A stretch of 64,000 nt of DNA from Shimia marina. Its GTDB lineage: Bacteria; Pseudomonadota; Alphaproteobacteria; Rhodobacterales; Rhodobacteraceae. A model generated the notes under the pieces. It made no database searches and was not told the origin of the DNA. It worked only from the letters and a program-made list of their open reading frames with translations. How positions within the stretch are numbered: position 1 is the stretch's first letter; each line of letters starts with the position of its first letter. Made by a program: the position numbers and the translations under genes. Location: contig NZ_CYPW01000009.1 in assembly GCF_001458175.1 (NCBI RefSeq), positions 23,769-87,768 on the forward strand. The letters are read 5' to 3'. Below, in pieces: positions 46,122 through 54,377 of this stretch.

Positions 46122-46925
46122 ATGGCGCTTGATGAGGCACAGCGGCCCGATATCCATTGGCGTGTTCTGGGGCAGGGTCCGCGTGCGGCGCTGGCGCTGC
46201 ATTGCAACCTTGGTCATTCCGGTGCCTTCCGTGGGCTTGCTGCCGCCCTGGACGATCTGATGACGATTGAGGCACCGGATATGCCCTCGCATGGGCGCAG
46301 TGGTGCCTTTGTGCCGGGGGCACTGGGTGGACAGATCATGGTGGAGGCGATTGTCGACCGGCTCAAGGCGCCCGTGGATGTGATCGGGCATTCCTATGGC
46401 GGGTTGATTGGTGTGCGCCTGGCGATTGAACATCCTGAGCTGGTGCGCTCGCTGTCCCTATATGAGCCGGTGACCATGCTTGCGGCGCGGGGGGCGGCAC
46501 CAGAAGAGGTCGCCAAGAACCACGCGCATATGTCACAGGTTCTGGCGCATTATGACGCGGGGGCGCCGGAAGCGGCGGTGCGTTTGTTTGTGGAAGAATG
46601 GGGGGACGGACGCCCCTGGGCGGCCTTGCCGGAAGAGATCCGCGCGGCTTTCACCCGACAGGTGCCCTTTGTGGTGGCGTCTCAGCGCGATGTCTTGGAT
46701 GACATCGGGCAGATCATGCCCCGGCTTGGCACCATCGCCGTGCCAGTTTTGGTTATGGATGGAGCCCTTTCGCCTGCGATCATGACGCCCGCCTGCGATG
46801 GGCTTGCGGCCTCTTTGCAGATTGCGCGGCGGGTGACGATTGCAGGTGCGGGGCATATGGGGGCGATCACCCATGCGGCCGAAGTGGCGGCGGAAGTGCG
46901 CAAAACCGTGACGGACGCCGCCTGA
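46122..46925 (+). CDS. Alpha/beta-fold hydrolase
   Basis: 267 residues. Nucleophile elbow GHSYGG at about 90-95, acidic residue probably in VLVMDGALSP and histidine in GAGHMGAI near the C-terminus complete a serine-hydrolase triad. HCNLGHSG near the N-terminus may form the oxyanion site. It belongs to the large AB-hydrolase_1 family; substrate cannot be told. Translationally close to the upstream isomerase-like gene, so the two probably act in one pathway or form one operon. Confidence 0.87.
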   Translation: MALDEAQRPDIHWRVLGQGPRAALALHCNLGHSGAFRGLAAALDDLMTIEAPDMPSHGRSGAFVPGALGGQIMVEAIVDRLKAPVDVIGHSYGGLIGVRLAIEHPELVRSLSLYEPVTMLAARGAAPEEVAKNHAHMSQVLAHYDAGAPEAAVRLFVEEWGDGRPWAALPEEIRAAFTRQVPFVVASQRDVLDDIGQIMPRLGTIAVPVLVMDGALSPAIMTPACDGLAASLQIARRVTIAGAGHMGAITHAAEVAAEVRKTVTDAA

Positions 46926-46939
46926 AAGTGGACCATAAA

Positions 46940-46970
46940 ACACCCGCTGCGCGTCAGGCCCGGCGGGTGT
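46940..46970 (-). terminator. Hairpin between convergent hydrolase and SnoaL-like genes
   Basis: ACACCCGC (46940-46947) pairs with GCGGGTGT (46963-46970). On the minus strand TTTTATGG follows, favouring use by the SnoaL-like gene; on the plus strand there is no T-run. Confidence 0.5.
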
Positions 46971-46993
46971 CTCTATGCCTGAAAGATCGTCAA

Positions 46994-47476
46994 TCAGTGG
47001 CCGAGCGCGCCGATCTGGGCCAGAACCGCGATCCAGTCTTCAAGGTGATAGGTGTGGGTGACCATGCCGTCTTCGTTGAAGTGGTGCACGTCAATCGCCT
47101 TGGCGGTGAAGGGTTTTCCGGTTGCGGCGTGGCCCATGAAGTCGCCTGCGTGCGTGCCTGAGAAAGTGGAACGCGCCACAATCACATTGCCTTCTTCGAT
47201 CAGTTCTTCGACCTTCCACTCAAAGTCGGAGAAGGATGCCGCGACCAGAGGGATGAAGTCTTTCAGACCCTGACGGCCTGCGCCCTGACCGGGGTTGGCA
47301 TCATAAGTGACCCAATCTTCGATCAGCACTTTGTCCAGGGCATCCAGATCACCTTCCGAAAAGGCAGCATAGAAGTTCATCAGGTTTTTCTTGTTGTCCG
47401 ACATGTCGTCAGCTCCCGCAGTTGTAGAGAAAAAGGCCAACGTCACAGCGGCCATGAGGGTGGAAAGCAGTTTCAT
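46994..47476 (-). CDS. Exported SnoaL/NTF2-like protein (ester cyclase type)
   Basis: 160 residues with a signal peptide (about 1-22, ending AGADD). The mature part is a SnoaL-like polyketide-cyclase fold: NLMNFYAAFSEGDLDALDKVL, then GRQGLKDFI, DFMGHAATGKPF and the conserved final strand (WIAVLAQIG). Such proteins are small barrels with a hydrophobic pocket; no reaction can be assigned. Start at 47476 begins the signal peptide; the 11 residues upstream are not needed. Divergent from an HxlR regulator that probably controls it. Confidence 0.82.
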   Translation of the reverse strand: MKLLSTLMAAVTLAFFSTTAGADDMSDNKKNLMNFYAAFSEGDLDALDKVLIEDWVTYDANPGQGAGRQGLKDFIPLVAASFSDFEWKVEELIEEGNVIVARSTFSGTHAGDFMGHAATGKPFTAKAIDVHHFNEDGMVTHTYHLEDWIAVLAQIGALGH

Positions 47477-47512
47477 GAGGTGATTCCCGTATTTCGTTGC
47501 TTGCTGCACCTA

Positions 47513-47529
47513 GGTATCAACTGTATACC
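47513..47529. promoter_or_regulatory. Inverted repeat, candidate HxlR operator
   Basis: GGTAT (47513-47517) and ATACC (47525-47529) form an inverted repeat with a seven-base spacer, in the 86-base gap between the SnoaL-like gene and the HxlR gene. HxlR dimers bind short palindromes of this general size. Confidence 0.45.
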
Positions 47530-47562
47530 AGCGCACAAGAACGCACTTTTAGGAGCTTAGGT

Positions 47563-47922
47563 ATGGTTAAAGTCACCGTGCTGGATAAGAAAGACGCGCA
47601 AAACTGCCCGATCCGCGATGTTCTGGATCGGGTGGGGGACAAGTGGTCTATCTTGATCTTTTGTGTGCTGGAGGACGGCGCCAAACGCTTCAACGAGATC
47701 AAACGGGCGCTTGGGGACATCACACAGCGGGTGTTGACAAGCACATTGCGCAAGCTGGAAACAGAAGGCTATCTGACGCGAGAGGTCTTTCCGACATCGC
47801 CGCCCAAGGTGATTTATGAACTGACGGCGCGGGGACGGGCGCTTTTGGGCCTGATGATGCCAGTGATTGAATGGGCCGAAATGACCCATGCAGAGATTAA
47901 GGCGGATCGCGCGCAGGCCTAG
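47563..47922 (+). CDS. HxlR-family transcriptional regulator
   Basis: 119 residues from ATG 47563, which follows AGGAGC. The winged helix shows the family pattern CPIRDVLDRVGDKWSILIF, RFNEIKRALGDITQRVL and TLRKLETEGYLTR. The cysteine in NCPIRD is in the place used by thiol- or quinone-sensing HxlR proteins, so a redox or electrophile signal is possible. Divergent from the exported SnoaL-like gene. Confidence 0.92.
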   Translation: MVKVTVLDKKDAQNCPIRDVLDRVGDKWSILIFCVLEDGAKRFNEIKRALGDITQRVLTSTLRKLETEGYLTREVFPTSPPKVIYELTARGRALLGLMMPVIEWAEMTHAEIKADRAQA

Positions 47923-47941
47923 GTCAAATGACGCCCAGATC

Positions 47942-48514
47942 CTAGGTCTTCAGACCGTTTGGAAGGAGGTCTGCCTTGCTCCAGTGGATGTCACTCTGCA
48001 CGTGGTTCGCTCTGACATATTTACCCATGCAGTAAGGTATATCCGCTTCGGAAAAGCTGTTGGAGATGCGTGCGACAAAGCCCTCTTGCGTGTCGGTGTT
48101 CAGTTTCTTTGCCATATCCTCAAACAGGTTGGCGCGATATGGGCCACGATAGAGGGTTTTAACCGGTTGAATGCCCAGCTCTTCAAAGCGGGTTATTGTG
48201 ATATCCCAGCTTTGAATTTCGTTGCCGACGAAGGAGACGATGGCGAAATGGCTGATGAAATGCGTGAACTTACTTGCGTCTGCCATAATGAAATAGGCTG
48301 CTGGTAGCGGGACAAACAGGTTCAATAAGGCTTCGCCAGGTGCGCCTCTCGCAAGTGAGCAGAGACTTATGACAACCGAGATTTGGATCGAGCCGATTGC
48401 AAGCGCTCTACGAAGGCCGCGCTTGTAAATCCCTAGACATAGCCACCCCCAAAATATGACGCTGAGAGCGAGCACGCCAAGTGCGGTCACAGCGAATAAG
48501 GTGTGTTTGTCCAT
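47942..48514 (-). CDS. Unknown two- or three-helix membrane protein with soluble tail
   Basis: 190 residues. Hydrophobic segments at about 8-30, 38-56 and 63-78 are followed by a soluble domain (about 80-190) containing DITITRFEELGIQPVKTLYRG and PYCMGKYVRANH. No family recognised. The base composition is visibly richer in A and T than its neighbours, and codon choice is less GC-biased at third positions, hinting at recent acquisition. It stands alone, convergent with the HxlR gene (19 bases apart). ATG start; no strong ribosome site. Confidence 0.65.
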   Translation of the reverse strand: MDKHTLFAVTALGVLALSVIFWGWLCLGIYKRGLRRALAIGSIQISVVISLCSLARGAPGEALLNLFVPLPAAYFIMADASKFTHFISHFAIVSFVGNEIQSWDITITRFEELGIQPVKTLYRGPYRANLFEDMAKKLNTDTQEGFVARISNSFSEADIPYCMGKYVRANHVQSDIHWSKADLLPNGLKT

Positions 48515-48584
48515 AAGGTTGGCAGAGCATATCTGACGTGTTTTCTATACTTCAAAGTTAGAAACGCGTTGCGCACGAACCGAG

Positions 48585-48648
48585 GGGTGGGACGCGAAGC
48601 GCCCGCCCCGTGGGGGCGGTTCGGGCGCTGCCAAAGCTTTGCTTTGGC
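48585..48648. repeat. GC-rich palindromic intergenic element
   Basis: Two nested or adjacent hairpins: AGCGCCCG (48598-48605) with CGGGCGCT (48622-48629), containing CCCC/GGGG, and then GCCAAAGC (48630-48637) with GCTTTGGC (48641-48648) around TTT. It has the look of the dispersed palindromes found between genes in roseobacter genomes. Only one copy is in the window, so repetition is inferred. Confidence 0.45.
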
Positions 48649-48663
48649 ATTTTCCGTTTGATT

Positions 48664-49713
48664 TTATCCCGCTGCCACATCCAAGAACTGGTCAATCTGC
48701 TCTTTGCTCAGCGACCAGTCACAGACCAGTCTCGCGGTGATTTTTTCATCCGGGTCGCCTTCCAGGGGACCGTCCCAGAGGTGGTAGCTTGCGCCCGCGT
48801 CAAACAGGCGTTGGTGGGTGGCGCGGGGCAGGGTGACAAAGAGCATATTGGCTTGCGGTGGATGTAAGAACGTCGCGCCGTCGATCTGGCAGAGCCCTTC
48901 GGCGAGCTGCGCGGCGTTGGTGTTGGCCTTGGTGGCGGCATCGATCCAGAGGTCATTTTCCAGATAGCCCAGCATCTGCGCCGAGAGATAGCGGTGCTTT
49001 GAAAACAGATGCCCACCACGTTTGCGGCGCAGCTCAAATTCCTGCGCGTGTCGGGGATCAAAGAAGATCACCGCCTCCACCCCCATACAGCCGTTTTTGG
49101 TGCCGCCAAAACTCACCGCATCCACGCCTGCTTTCCATGTCATGTCCGCAGGCGTGCAGCCCAGTGCAACCATGGCATTGGCAAAGCGCGCGCCGTCCAG
49201 ATGCACGGGGCAGTCAAAAGACCTGGCCACGTCACAGAGCGCCTGAAGTTCGTTCAGCGTGTAGATCGTGCCATATTCGGTGACCTGTGTGATGGAGACC
49301 GGGCCGCGTTGTGGGCCATGCACGCCACGGGTGCCTTCGGCGGCGATTGCGGCTTGCAGGCTTTCGACGGTGAGTTTGTCGGCGTCTTTGGGGGTGGCCA
49401 AGGTCAGCTTGGCACCGCCGGTGTAAAACTCCGGGGCGTTGCACTCATCCTTGTGGATATGGGCCACATCGGAGCAGAAGATGGTCTCCCATGGCTGACA
49501 GAGCGTGGCCAGTGCCAGAGAGTTGGCGGTGGTGCCGGTGGCGACCAGATAGACCGCCGCCTCTGGGGCCTCAAACAGGGCGCGGATCAGGCGGGTGACC
49601 TCTGCCATTTCCGCATCTGCGCCATAGCCCATGGCATAGCCGGTGTTGGCCTTGGCAAGCGCGTTCAGAACTTCGGGCAGCGCAGGGCCGGAATTGTCGG
49701 AGGCAAAAAACAT
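48664..49713 (-). CDS. ltaE: Low-specificity L-threonine aldolase
   Basis: PLP enzyme of 349 residues cleaving threonine or allo-threonine to glycine and acetaldehyde. Fold-type I features: FASDNSGPALPEVL at the start, HLDGARFANA with the PLP aspartate, and the Schiff-base lysine in SFGGTKNG. Start at 49713 shares one base with the ycgN stop (TGATG), so translation is coupled. It produces glycine, the substrate of the gcv genes at 9-13 kb. Confidence 0.92.
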   Translation of the reverse strand: MFFASDNSGPALPEVLNALAKANTGYAMGYGADAEMAEVTRLIRALFEAPEAAVYLVATGTTANSLALATLCQPWETIFCSDVAHIHKDECNAPEFYTGGAKLTLATPKDADKLTVESLQAAIAAEGTRGVHGPQRGPVSITQVTEYGTIYTLNELQALCDVARSFDCPVHLDGARFANAMVALGCTPADMTWKAGVDAVSFGGTKNGCMGVEAVIFFDPRHAQEFELRRKRGGHLFSKHRYLSAQMLGYLENDLWIDAATKANTNAAQLAEGLCQIDGATFLHPPQANMLFVTLPRATHQRLFDAGASYHLWDGPLEGDPDEKITARLVCDWSLSKEQIDQFLDVAAG

Positions 49714-50189
49714 CAGAGCGGCTCCTCGATAATGTGGTCTTCCCACTGTTCCAGAGGGGTGTCGAATTCGGGGACCGTCCGGTGGCGCATGGAGACGCCT
49801 GCGGCATGGACGCTGGCCTGTGTGCCGGAGATCAGCGGGTGCCAGTCAAAGAGCGGTTTGCCTTCCCAGAGCAGGCGGTAGGCGCAGGTCTGTGGCAGCC
49901 AGTAGGCGTGATCATCAATATTGTCCGGCGTCATGACGATGCATTCGGGCACAAATTGATGGCGGATGTCATATTGGCTGCACAGCCCGGTGTCGTCATC
50001 CAGCAGACGGCAGGCGACGCAGGTCAGGGCGACCTCGCCGGTGTCCTCATCCTCAAGCTTGTTGAGGCAGCATTTGCCGCAGCCATCACAGAGCGCTTCC
50101 CACTCGGTTTTGTTGAGCTTGGTAAGCGGCTTTTTTTCCCAGAACCGTTTGGCGAGCCCGTGGCGTGCTATGACGTCTTTGTCACTCAT
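49713..50189 (-). CDS. YcgN/UPF0260 family cysteine-cluster protein
   Basis: 158 residues with the conserved cysteine pattern of the YcgN/YkgJ cysteine-cluster family: CDGCGKCC at about 35-42, TCVACRLLDDDTGLC and later cysteines in VPECIV and QTCAYR. A metal or Fe-S centre is inferred; no reaction is known to me. The gene is locked between ribF (four-base overlap) and ltaE (one-base overlap) in a minus-strand operon. Confidence 0.9.
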   Translation of the reverse strand: MSDKDVIARHGLAKRFWEKKPLTKLNKTEWEALCDGCGKCCLNKLEDEDTGEVALTCVACRLLDDDTGLCSQYDIRHQFVPECIVMTPDNIDDHAYWLPQTCAYRLLWEGKPLFDWHPLISGTQASVHAAGVSMRHRTVPEFDTPLEQWEDHIIEEPL

Positions 50190-51118
50190 AAAGCGGCAAG
50201 GATTTCGCGGGCCTGATCACAATCGCGGCCCATCTGGGTGATGAGCGCATCCAGTCCGTCAAATTTCTGCTCTGGGCGCAGGTAGTCCACCAGCGCGACA
50301 GAGAGGGTGTGGCCGTAGAGATCTCCCGAAAAATCAAAGAGATAGGTTTCGATGTTGGCTTTGTTTTCACCAAACATTGGACGGGTGCCAATGGAGGAGG
50401 CGCCAAAGTAGCTGCCCTGATGGGGGCCGTCGAGCACATCGACCAGCACGGCATAGACGCCGTATTTGGGCTGATGCAGATCGTCGATCGACATATTGGC
50501 GGTGGGGAAGCCCAGATCGCGGCCGCGTTGCTCCCCGCCAATGACCGGGCCGTCGATGCGGTGCCAGTGGCCCAGCATCTGTGCTGCGTCACGGGGGCGG
50601 CCCTCGGTGAGCGCCTGCCGGATGGAGGTGGAGGAGACCTGACCGTCGCCGCTTTGCACCAGGGGCGCTATGGTGACGCCAAAGCCCATCTGTTGGCCAA
50701 AGGCCGCAAGATCTTCGGCGGTGCCTTTGCGCCCGCGCCCGAAACAGAAATCTGCGCCCACAACCACATGGCTGAGGCCCAGCCCGTCTGCGATCACATC
50801 ACGTGCAAAGAATTCGGGGGTGAGATTGGCCAGGGCGGCATTGAACGGCAGTTCGTAGAGTTTCTCCACGCCGAGTTTGGCCAATCTATGGGCACGTGTC
50901 TCAGAAGAGGTGAGGCGGAAGCCTGCGCTTTGCGGGGCGAAATAGGCCCGTGGGTGTGGCTCAAAGGTGAGAAGGCCCAAAGGCGCTTGTGGTGCGGCCT
51001 TGCGCGCGAGGTCGATCACGGATTGGTGGCCAATGTGCACGCCGTCAAAATTGCCAATCGCAGCGCTGGCGCCGCGGTCATTTGGGGTCACAAACTGATA
51101 GTCGCGTATGATCTGCAT
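50186..51118 (-). CDS. ribF: Bifunctional riboflavin kinase/FAD synthetase
   Basis: 310 residues from ATG 51118 (MQIIRDYQFV). The N-terminal nucleotidyltransferase has GNFDGVHIGHQ (HxGH-like) and SSTSIRQAL (ISSTxxR), and the C-terminal flavokinase has GRDLGFPTANM and the late GASSIGTRPMFG. It converts riboflavin to FMN and FAD. Residues that could be read upstream run into a dispersed repeat and are rejected. First gene of the ribF-ycgN-ltaE operon. Confidence 0.95.
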   Translation of the reverse strand: MQIIRDYQFVTPNDRGASAAIGNFDGVHIGHQSVIDLARKAAPQAPLGLLTFEPHPRAYFAPQSAGFRLTSSETRAHRLAKLGVEKLYELPFNAALANLTPEFFARDVIADGLGLSHVVVGADFCFGRGRKGTAEDLAAFGQQMGFGVTIAPLVQSGDGQVSSTSIRQALTEGRPRDAAQMLGHWHRIDGPVIGGEQRGRDLGFPTANMSIDDLHQPKYGVYAVLVDVLDGPHQGSYFGASSIGTRPMFGENKANIETYLFDFSGDLYGHTLSVALVDYLRPEQKFDGLDALITQMGRDCDQAREILAAL

Positions 51119-51194
51119 GAGGGCAGGGTTAGCGGCTGTCTCAACGGGGTGCAAGAGAGGAGGTGCTGGCTTTGGACTGCGCAGGACAAAAAGA

Positions 51195-51250
51195 CAGGGG
51201 CCAGCCCCTCTGCGCCTGCGGCGCATTCACCCCGGGATATTTGGGGTCAA
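51195..51250. repeat. Dispersed intergenic repeat, copy 1
   Basis: Shares with 55224-55278 an almost identical run: CAGGGG-CAGCCCCTCTGCGCC, TGCGGCGCATTCACCCCG, GATATTT and GGTCAA, with single-base differences. Internal palindromes GGGG/CCCC and TGCGCCTGCGGCGCA are seen. Both copies lie just past the start region of a minus-strand gene. Confidence 0.8.
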
Positions 51251-51277
51251 ATGAAGGGCACGGCGTCCAGGAAAGAC

Positions 51278-51307
51278 AAAAGCCCCGCAGATGTGCTGCG
51301 GAGCTTT
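51278..51307 (-). terminator. Terminator downstream of the MaoC-like gene
   Basis: AAAGCCCCGCAG (51279-51290) pairs with CTGCGG-A-GCTTT (51296-51307) with one mismatch, loop ATGTG; on the minus strand CTTTTGTCTTT follows. Confidence 0.65.
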
Positions 51308-51345
51308 GAAAATTAGGCGTATTGGGCCTGCTTCGGGCCTGCGCC

Positions 51346-51789
51346 TCAGTCGAGTTTGCGCGATGGCGCCAGTACGGTGGCTTCGCCGGCCAGCACTTTC
51401 TTGCCCTCAACCGTGCAGACGCACTCCATGCGCACGCGGCGCTTAGACATGTCGATGTCTGTCACTGTCACCGTGGCCACCACGGTGTCATCTGGGCGCA
51501 CCGGAGCGAGGAACTTCAGCGACTGGCCCATGTAGATGGTGCCATGGCCGGGAAGCTGTTCGCCAATCACAGCAGAAATCAGACCAGCCGTGAGCATGCC
51601 ATGGGCAATGCGGCCACCAAACATCGTGTCACGTGCATAGTCGTCATCCAGATGCACCGGGTTGTGGTCGGTGGACACGGCGGCGAACATTTCGATGTCC
51701 TGATCGGTCACAGTCTTACGCACATAGCGAGACATGCCGATTTCGAGGTCTTCGATAAAAATGGTGCCGCGAGGCAGATTGTCCAACAT
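51346..51789 (-). CDS. MaoC-like dehydratase ((R)-enoyl-CoA hydratase family)
   Basis: 147-residue single hot-dog domain. The hydratase-2 motif is STDHNPVHLDDDYA with the catalytic D-H pair, followed by GGRIAHGMLTAGLISAVIG. Size and sequence resemble PhaJ, which hydrates trans-2-enoyl-CoA to (R)-3-hydroxyacyl-CoA and feeds polyhydroxyalkanoate synthesis; other MaoC roles are possible. It stands alone between its own terminator and the HAD gene. Confidence 0.88.
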   Translation of the reverse strand: MLDNLPRGTIFIEDLEIGMSRYVRKTVTDQDIEMFAAVSTDHNPVHLDDDYARDTMFGGRIAHGMLTAGLISAVIGEQLPGHGTIYMGQSLKFLAPVRPDDTVVATVTVTDIDMSKRRVRMECVCTVEGKKVLAGEATVLAPSRKLD

Positions 51790-51890
51790 TTGGCCCTCCG
51801 AATTTGGATTGGCGAGTAACTTCGTGACGCGAGTCGCGCTTGATTGGCAACTTTATTACTTTGCAGTTGCAGAAAATCAAGTGTTTTGTG

Positions 51891-52766
51891 TCAGCGCAGA
51901 CGTCCAATCGCAAATTGTGGAGTGACCTGTTCTGCCGCCAGATAGGCGGCCAGCGCCTCTGCATCGGGTTGGTGCGTGGTTTTGGTTTCCGTGGCTGCCA
52001 GACCGCCGGTGATAAAGAGGCTGTCGATGTTTTCGCCCATGCCCCCGGCGATGTCGGTTTGGGGGCCGTCACCAATGGCCAGAATCTCGCTGTCCTCAAT
52101 CGTGACGCCCAGCGCTGCGAGGCGGCGGCGGGCCAGATCGTAGATTGGCGGATGGGGCTTGCCAAAATAGAGGCTCTCTCCGCCCATATCGGTGTAGAGT
52201 TTGGCCAGAGCCCCCGCACACCATTCCCGGATCTCGCCACGATCGACCACGATGTCAGGATTGGCGCAGAGCAGCTTCATGCCTTTGGTTTTGGCATAGA
52301 GGAAATCGGCGCGGTTCACATCTATGTCCGCCATGGGATCAAAGGGGCCGCAGCAGACGATGCCCTCGGCTTCTGTCAGTGGCACACGGGTGATGGGTGC
52401 GGGGTTATCCAAAATTTCCAACGGCTCAAAGAAGCCTTCGTCGCGCTGCCATTCCCCCATGAAATAGACTTTCTCACTCACGGCACCCTGAAACATGGCG
52501 GAGCGGGCGCTGTCGCCCGAGGTGGCGATGGTGTCATAGGCGTCTTTGGGCACGCCAAAGGAGCTCAGTTGTTCCGCAACACCAGCGCGCGGTTTGGGTG
52601 AGTTGGTGACCAGCACCACAATGCCGCCTTTGGCGCGATACTCTTGTAGGGCGCGCACGGCTTCGGGATAGGCGATCACGCCATTGTGGACGCAGCCCCA
52701 GAGATCGACAAAAAGGGCTTTGTAGCGGTCTGAAATCTCGGCGAGTGAAGAAATGATCTGAGCCAT
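51891..52766 (-). CDS. HAD-superfamily hydrolase, TIGR01459/NagD-like
   Basis: 291 residues. HAD motif I is FVDLWGCVHNG (the nucleophile aspartate followed by L-W-G, as in the TIGR01459 group), motif II VLVTNSPKP, motif III at GKPHPPIYDLA and motif IV IGDGPQTDIAGG. The C2-type cap makes it a NagD/PGP-like phosphatase for small phosphorylated molecules. Substrate unknown. About 100 bases separate it from the MaoC-like gene. Confidence 0.9.
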   Translation of the reverse strand: MAQIISSLAEISDRYKALFVDLWGCVHNGVIAYPEAVRALQEYRAKGGIVVLVTNSPKPRAGVAEQLSSFGVPKDAYDTIATSGDSARSAMFQGAVSEKVYFMGEWQRDEGFFEPLEILDNPAPITRVPLTEAEGIVCCGPFDPMADIDVNRADFLYAKTKGMKLLCANPDIVVDRGEIREWCAGALAKLYTDMGGESLYFGKPHPPIYDLARRRLAALGVTIEDSEILAIGDGPQTDIAGGMGENIDSLFITGGLAATETKTTHQPDAEALAAYLAAEQVTPQFAIGRLR

Positions 52767-52868
52767 GAAGCTGTCCTGCGCATGAAGTCATGAAGTGTTG
52801 GCGCTAGATATGGCAGGGGATCTGCGAGAGCGCCAGCGATTCCGCTGGCAGGAGGGGCGGGCAGCAGG

Positions 52869-53603
52869 TCAGACGCGCGCGTGGTTGCGCAGGCGGCGCA
52901 GTGTGGCGCTCAGGCTGCGGAAAGGTTCCAAGCGATCAAAGAAGGCCAGGCTGTGGATGTCTGTGCGGGAGGCGCGCTGTCCGGCGAGACTCTGTGCGGC
53001 GAGGCGGAAGGTCACGTCAGGCAGTTTGCGGCGCATCAGGTTGAAGGCCCCGTCAAAGAACATGGAGCCGCCATCGGGATGTCCGGGGGGGCGGCGGCGC
53101 ACAGTTTCCAGATAGTCGTGGAAGGCGCGGATGCAGTCGCCCTGAATGGCCCAGAGCTGGGTGCCACGGGTGCTGCCGGACCAGGGCATAAGCCCTTGCG
53201 TACCATCCTTTGCGGCACAGGGTGGCGTTTGTGGATCCAGATAGCCCAGTGCGGCGATGTCCCATGAGGTTTGTGTGAGGTCGTCGATCAAGCGGGCGAG
53301 TTTGGGGGATGGCACTGTGTTGAGCTGAAGATCGTCTTCGCAGATCAGGATGCGGCGATGGCCCTGTGACATCGCATGGGCAAGCACGCGGGTTTGGGAG
53401 CGGAAATTGCCAAGCGCCCCGATGGAGGGGAACGCGCCTTTGGCGTTCGGACGGGTGGCTTCAAAAAACGAGACTTTGGCCGAGGGAATGGCGAGGCCGT
53501 GGCGTGCGAACTCGGCTATGGTCTCACGCCGGCGATCCAGCCGGTAGGGGAGGTTGACGATATAGACGTGATCAAACTGCGCAATCAGATCGGCAAAGCT
53601 CAT
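52869..53603 (-). CDS. Glycosyltransferase family 25-like protein
   Basis: 244 residues. The N-terminal VYIVNLPYRLDRRRETIAEF and the central ILICEDDLQL (with the E-D-D metal site) match the LOS/LPS glycosyltransferase family 25 (LgtB/LpsA type). It would add galactose or glucose to a surface glycan, but no other LPS gene is nearby. A hairpin without T-run (GCCAGCG/CGCTGGC, 52832-52849) follows the gene. Confidence 0.75.
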   Translation of the reverse strand: MSFADLIAQFDHVYIVNLPYRLDRRRETIAEFARHGLAIPSAKVSFFEATRPNAKGAFPSIGALGNFRSQTRVLAHAMSQGHRRILICEDDLQLNTVPSPKLARLIDDLTQTSWDIAALGYLDPQTPPCAAKDGTQGLMPWSGSTRGTQLWAIQGDCIRAFHDYLETVRRRPPGHPDGGSMFFDGAFNLMRRKLPDVTFRLAAQSLAGQRASRTDIHSLAFFDRLEPFRSLSATLRRLRNHARV

Positions 53604-53691
53604 CTTGGGCCTCAGTATGGTGGGACATCATACTGTCTAAAGGCACGATTTTGGGGCGACCCGTCGAGGGCGCGTTGGTATAGCTCTGTGC

Positions 53692-54306
53692 TCAAAGGGC
53701 GAATGGCAGGTGCAATTTCGGATGATATCCGTTTCTGAGGGCGATTTGCGTGGGTTTTGGGGTGAGCACAGGATGCGGCCCTGTGGGGCGTTTTTGTGGG
53801 GGCGCATAGCCTGTGGGGGAAAAGGGCAGGGCCATATCCCCAAGCAGCAGGTGAGGGCCTGAGGCTGTCATGAGAAAGGTGCCGTCCGGCAGGTCGTCCA
53901 CCTCCTGAAGCGACTGGCGGAGATGATACTTTCGGGGGATGGCGCGGGCGGCATGCAGACGCGCGTCAAAATCGGGTGTGCTGCCTATATGCTCGGCGGC
54001 GGCAAGAAAGGCAGCATGATCGGCACGTCGGCATTCTGCGCAGGGCCGGTGCCCGGCGGCCAGTGCCACGGCTTCGTCATAGAAGAAGAGCTCGGTGTAG
54101 CGGTTGGGGGCCATCAGGCGCCGGCGGCGGTTTTTGAAGGTGAGCAGGCAGCAGACCCAGGCTTTGTGACGCCAGCGCCGATGTGTGAGTGCGCCGTGGT
54201 CATGGGCTTCGCGGTCATGCAGGATGCCGCGGTTGCCCATGAACGTGCCACGGGTGGGGTGGCGCAGGATCTCTCCGGTGGGCATCACGCGGTTCTGGCG
54301 CGGCAT
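53692..54306 (-). CDS. Conserved-looking hypothetical protein with CxxC motif
   Basis: 204 residues, soluble, arginine- and histidine-rich at the N-terminus. Residues about 60-100 contain RYTELFFYDEAVALAAGHRP and CAECRRADHAAF; with VCCLL earlier this could hold a zinc. The compact, well-conserved look of PRQNRVMPTGEILRHP and GTFMGNRGILHD suggests a real orthologous family, but I cannot name a function. Divergent orientation is not relevant; it follows the small repeat and precedes the GT25-like gene by 88 bases. Confidence 0.7.
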   Translation of the reverse strand: MPRQNRVMPTGEILRHPTRGTFMGNRGILHDREAHDHGALTHRRWRHKAWVCCLLTFKNRRRRLMAPNRYTELFFYDEAVALAAGHRPCAECRRADHAAFLAAAEHIGSTPDFDARLHAARAIPRKYHLRQSLQEVDDLPDGTFLMTASGPHLLLGDMALPFSPTGYAPPQKRPTGPHPVLTPKPTQIALRNGYHPKLHLPFAL

Positions 54307-54345
54307 GGTGTGGCTCTTTTTGGGGGGAGCCTAGCATGGTTGAAG

Positions 54346-54374
54346 GTTAGGTGCGCAATGAATGCGCACCCTAC
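54346..54374. repeat. Small palindromic repeat, copy 1
   Basis: GTTAGGTGCGCAATGAATGC followed by GCACCCTAC. GGTGCGC and GCGCACC form a seven-base-pair stem with loop AATGAAT. A second copy is at 62768-62797. It ends three bases before the stop codon of the SDR gene. Confidence 0.75.
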
Positions 54375-54377
54375 AGG

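Noticed and set aside
52832..52849. Hairpin after the GT25-like gene as a terminator
   Set aside because: Perfect seven-base stem, but no T-run on either strand.
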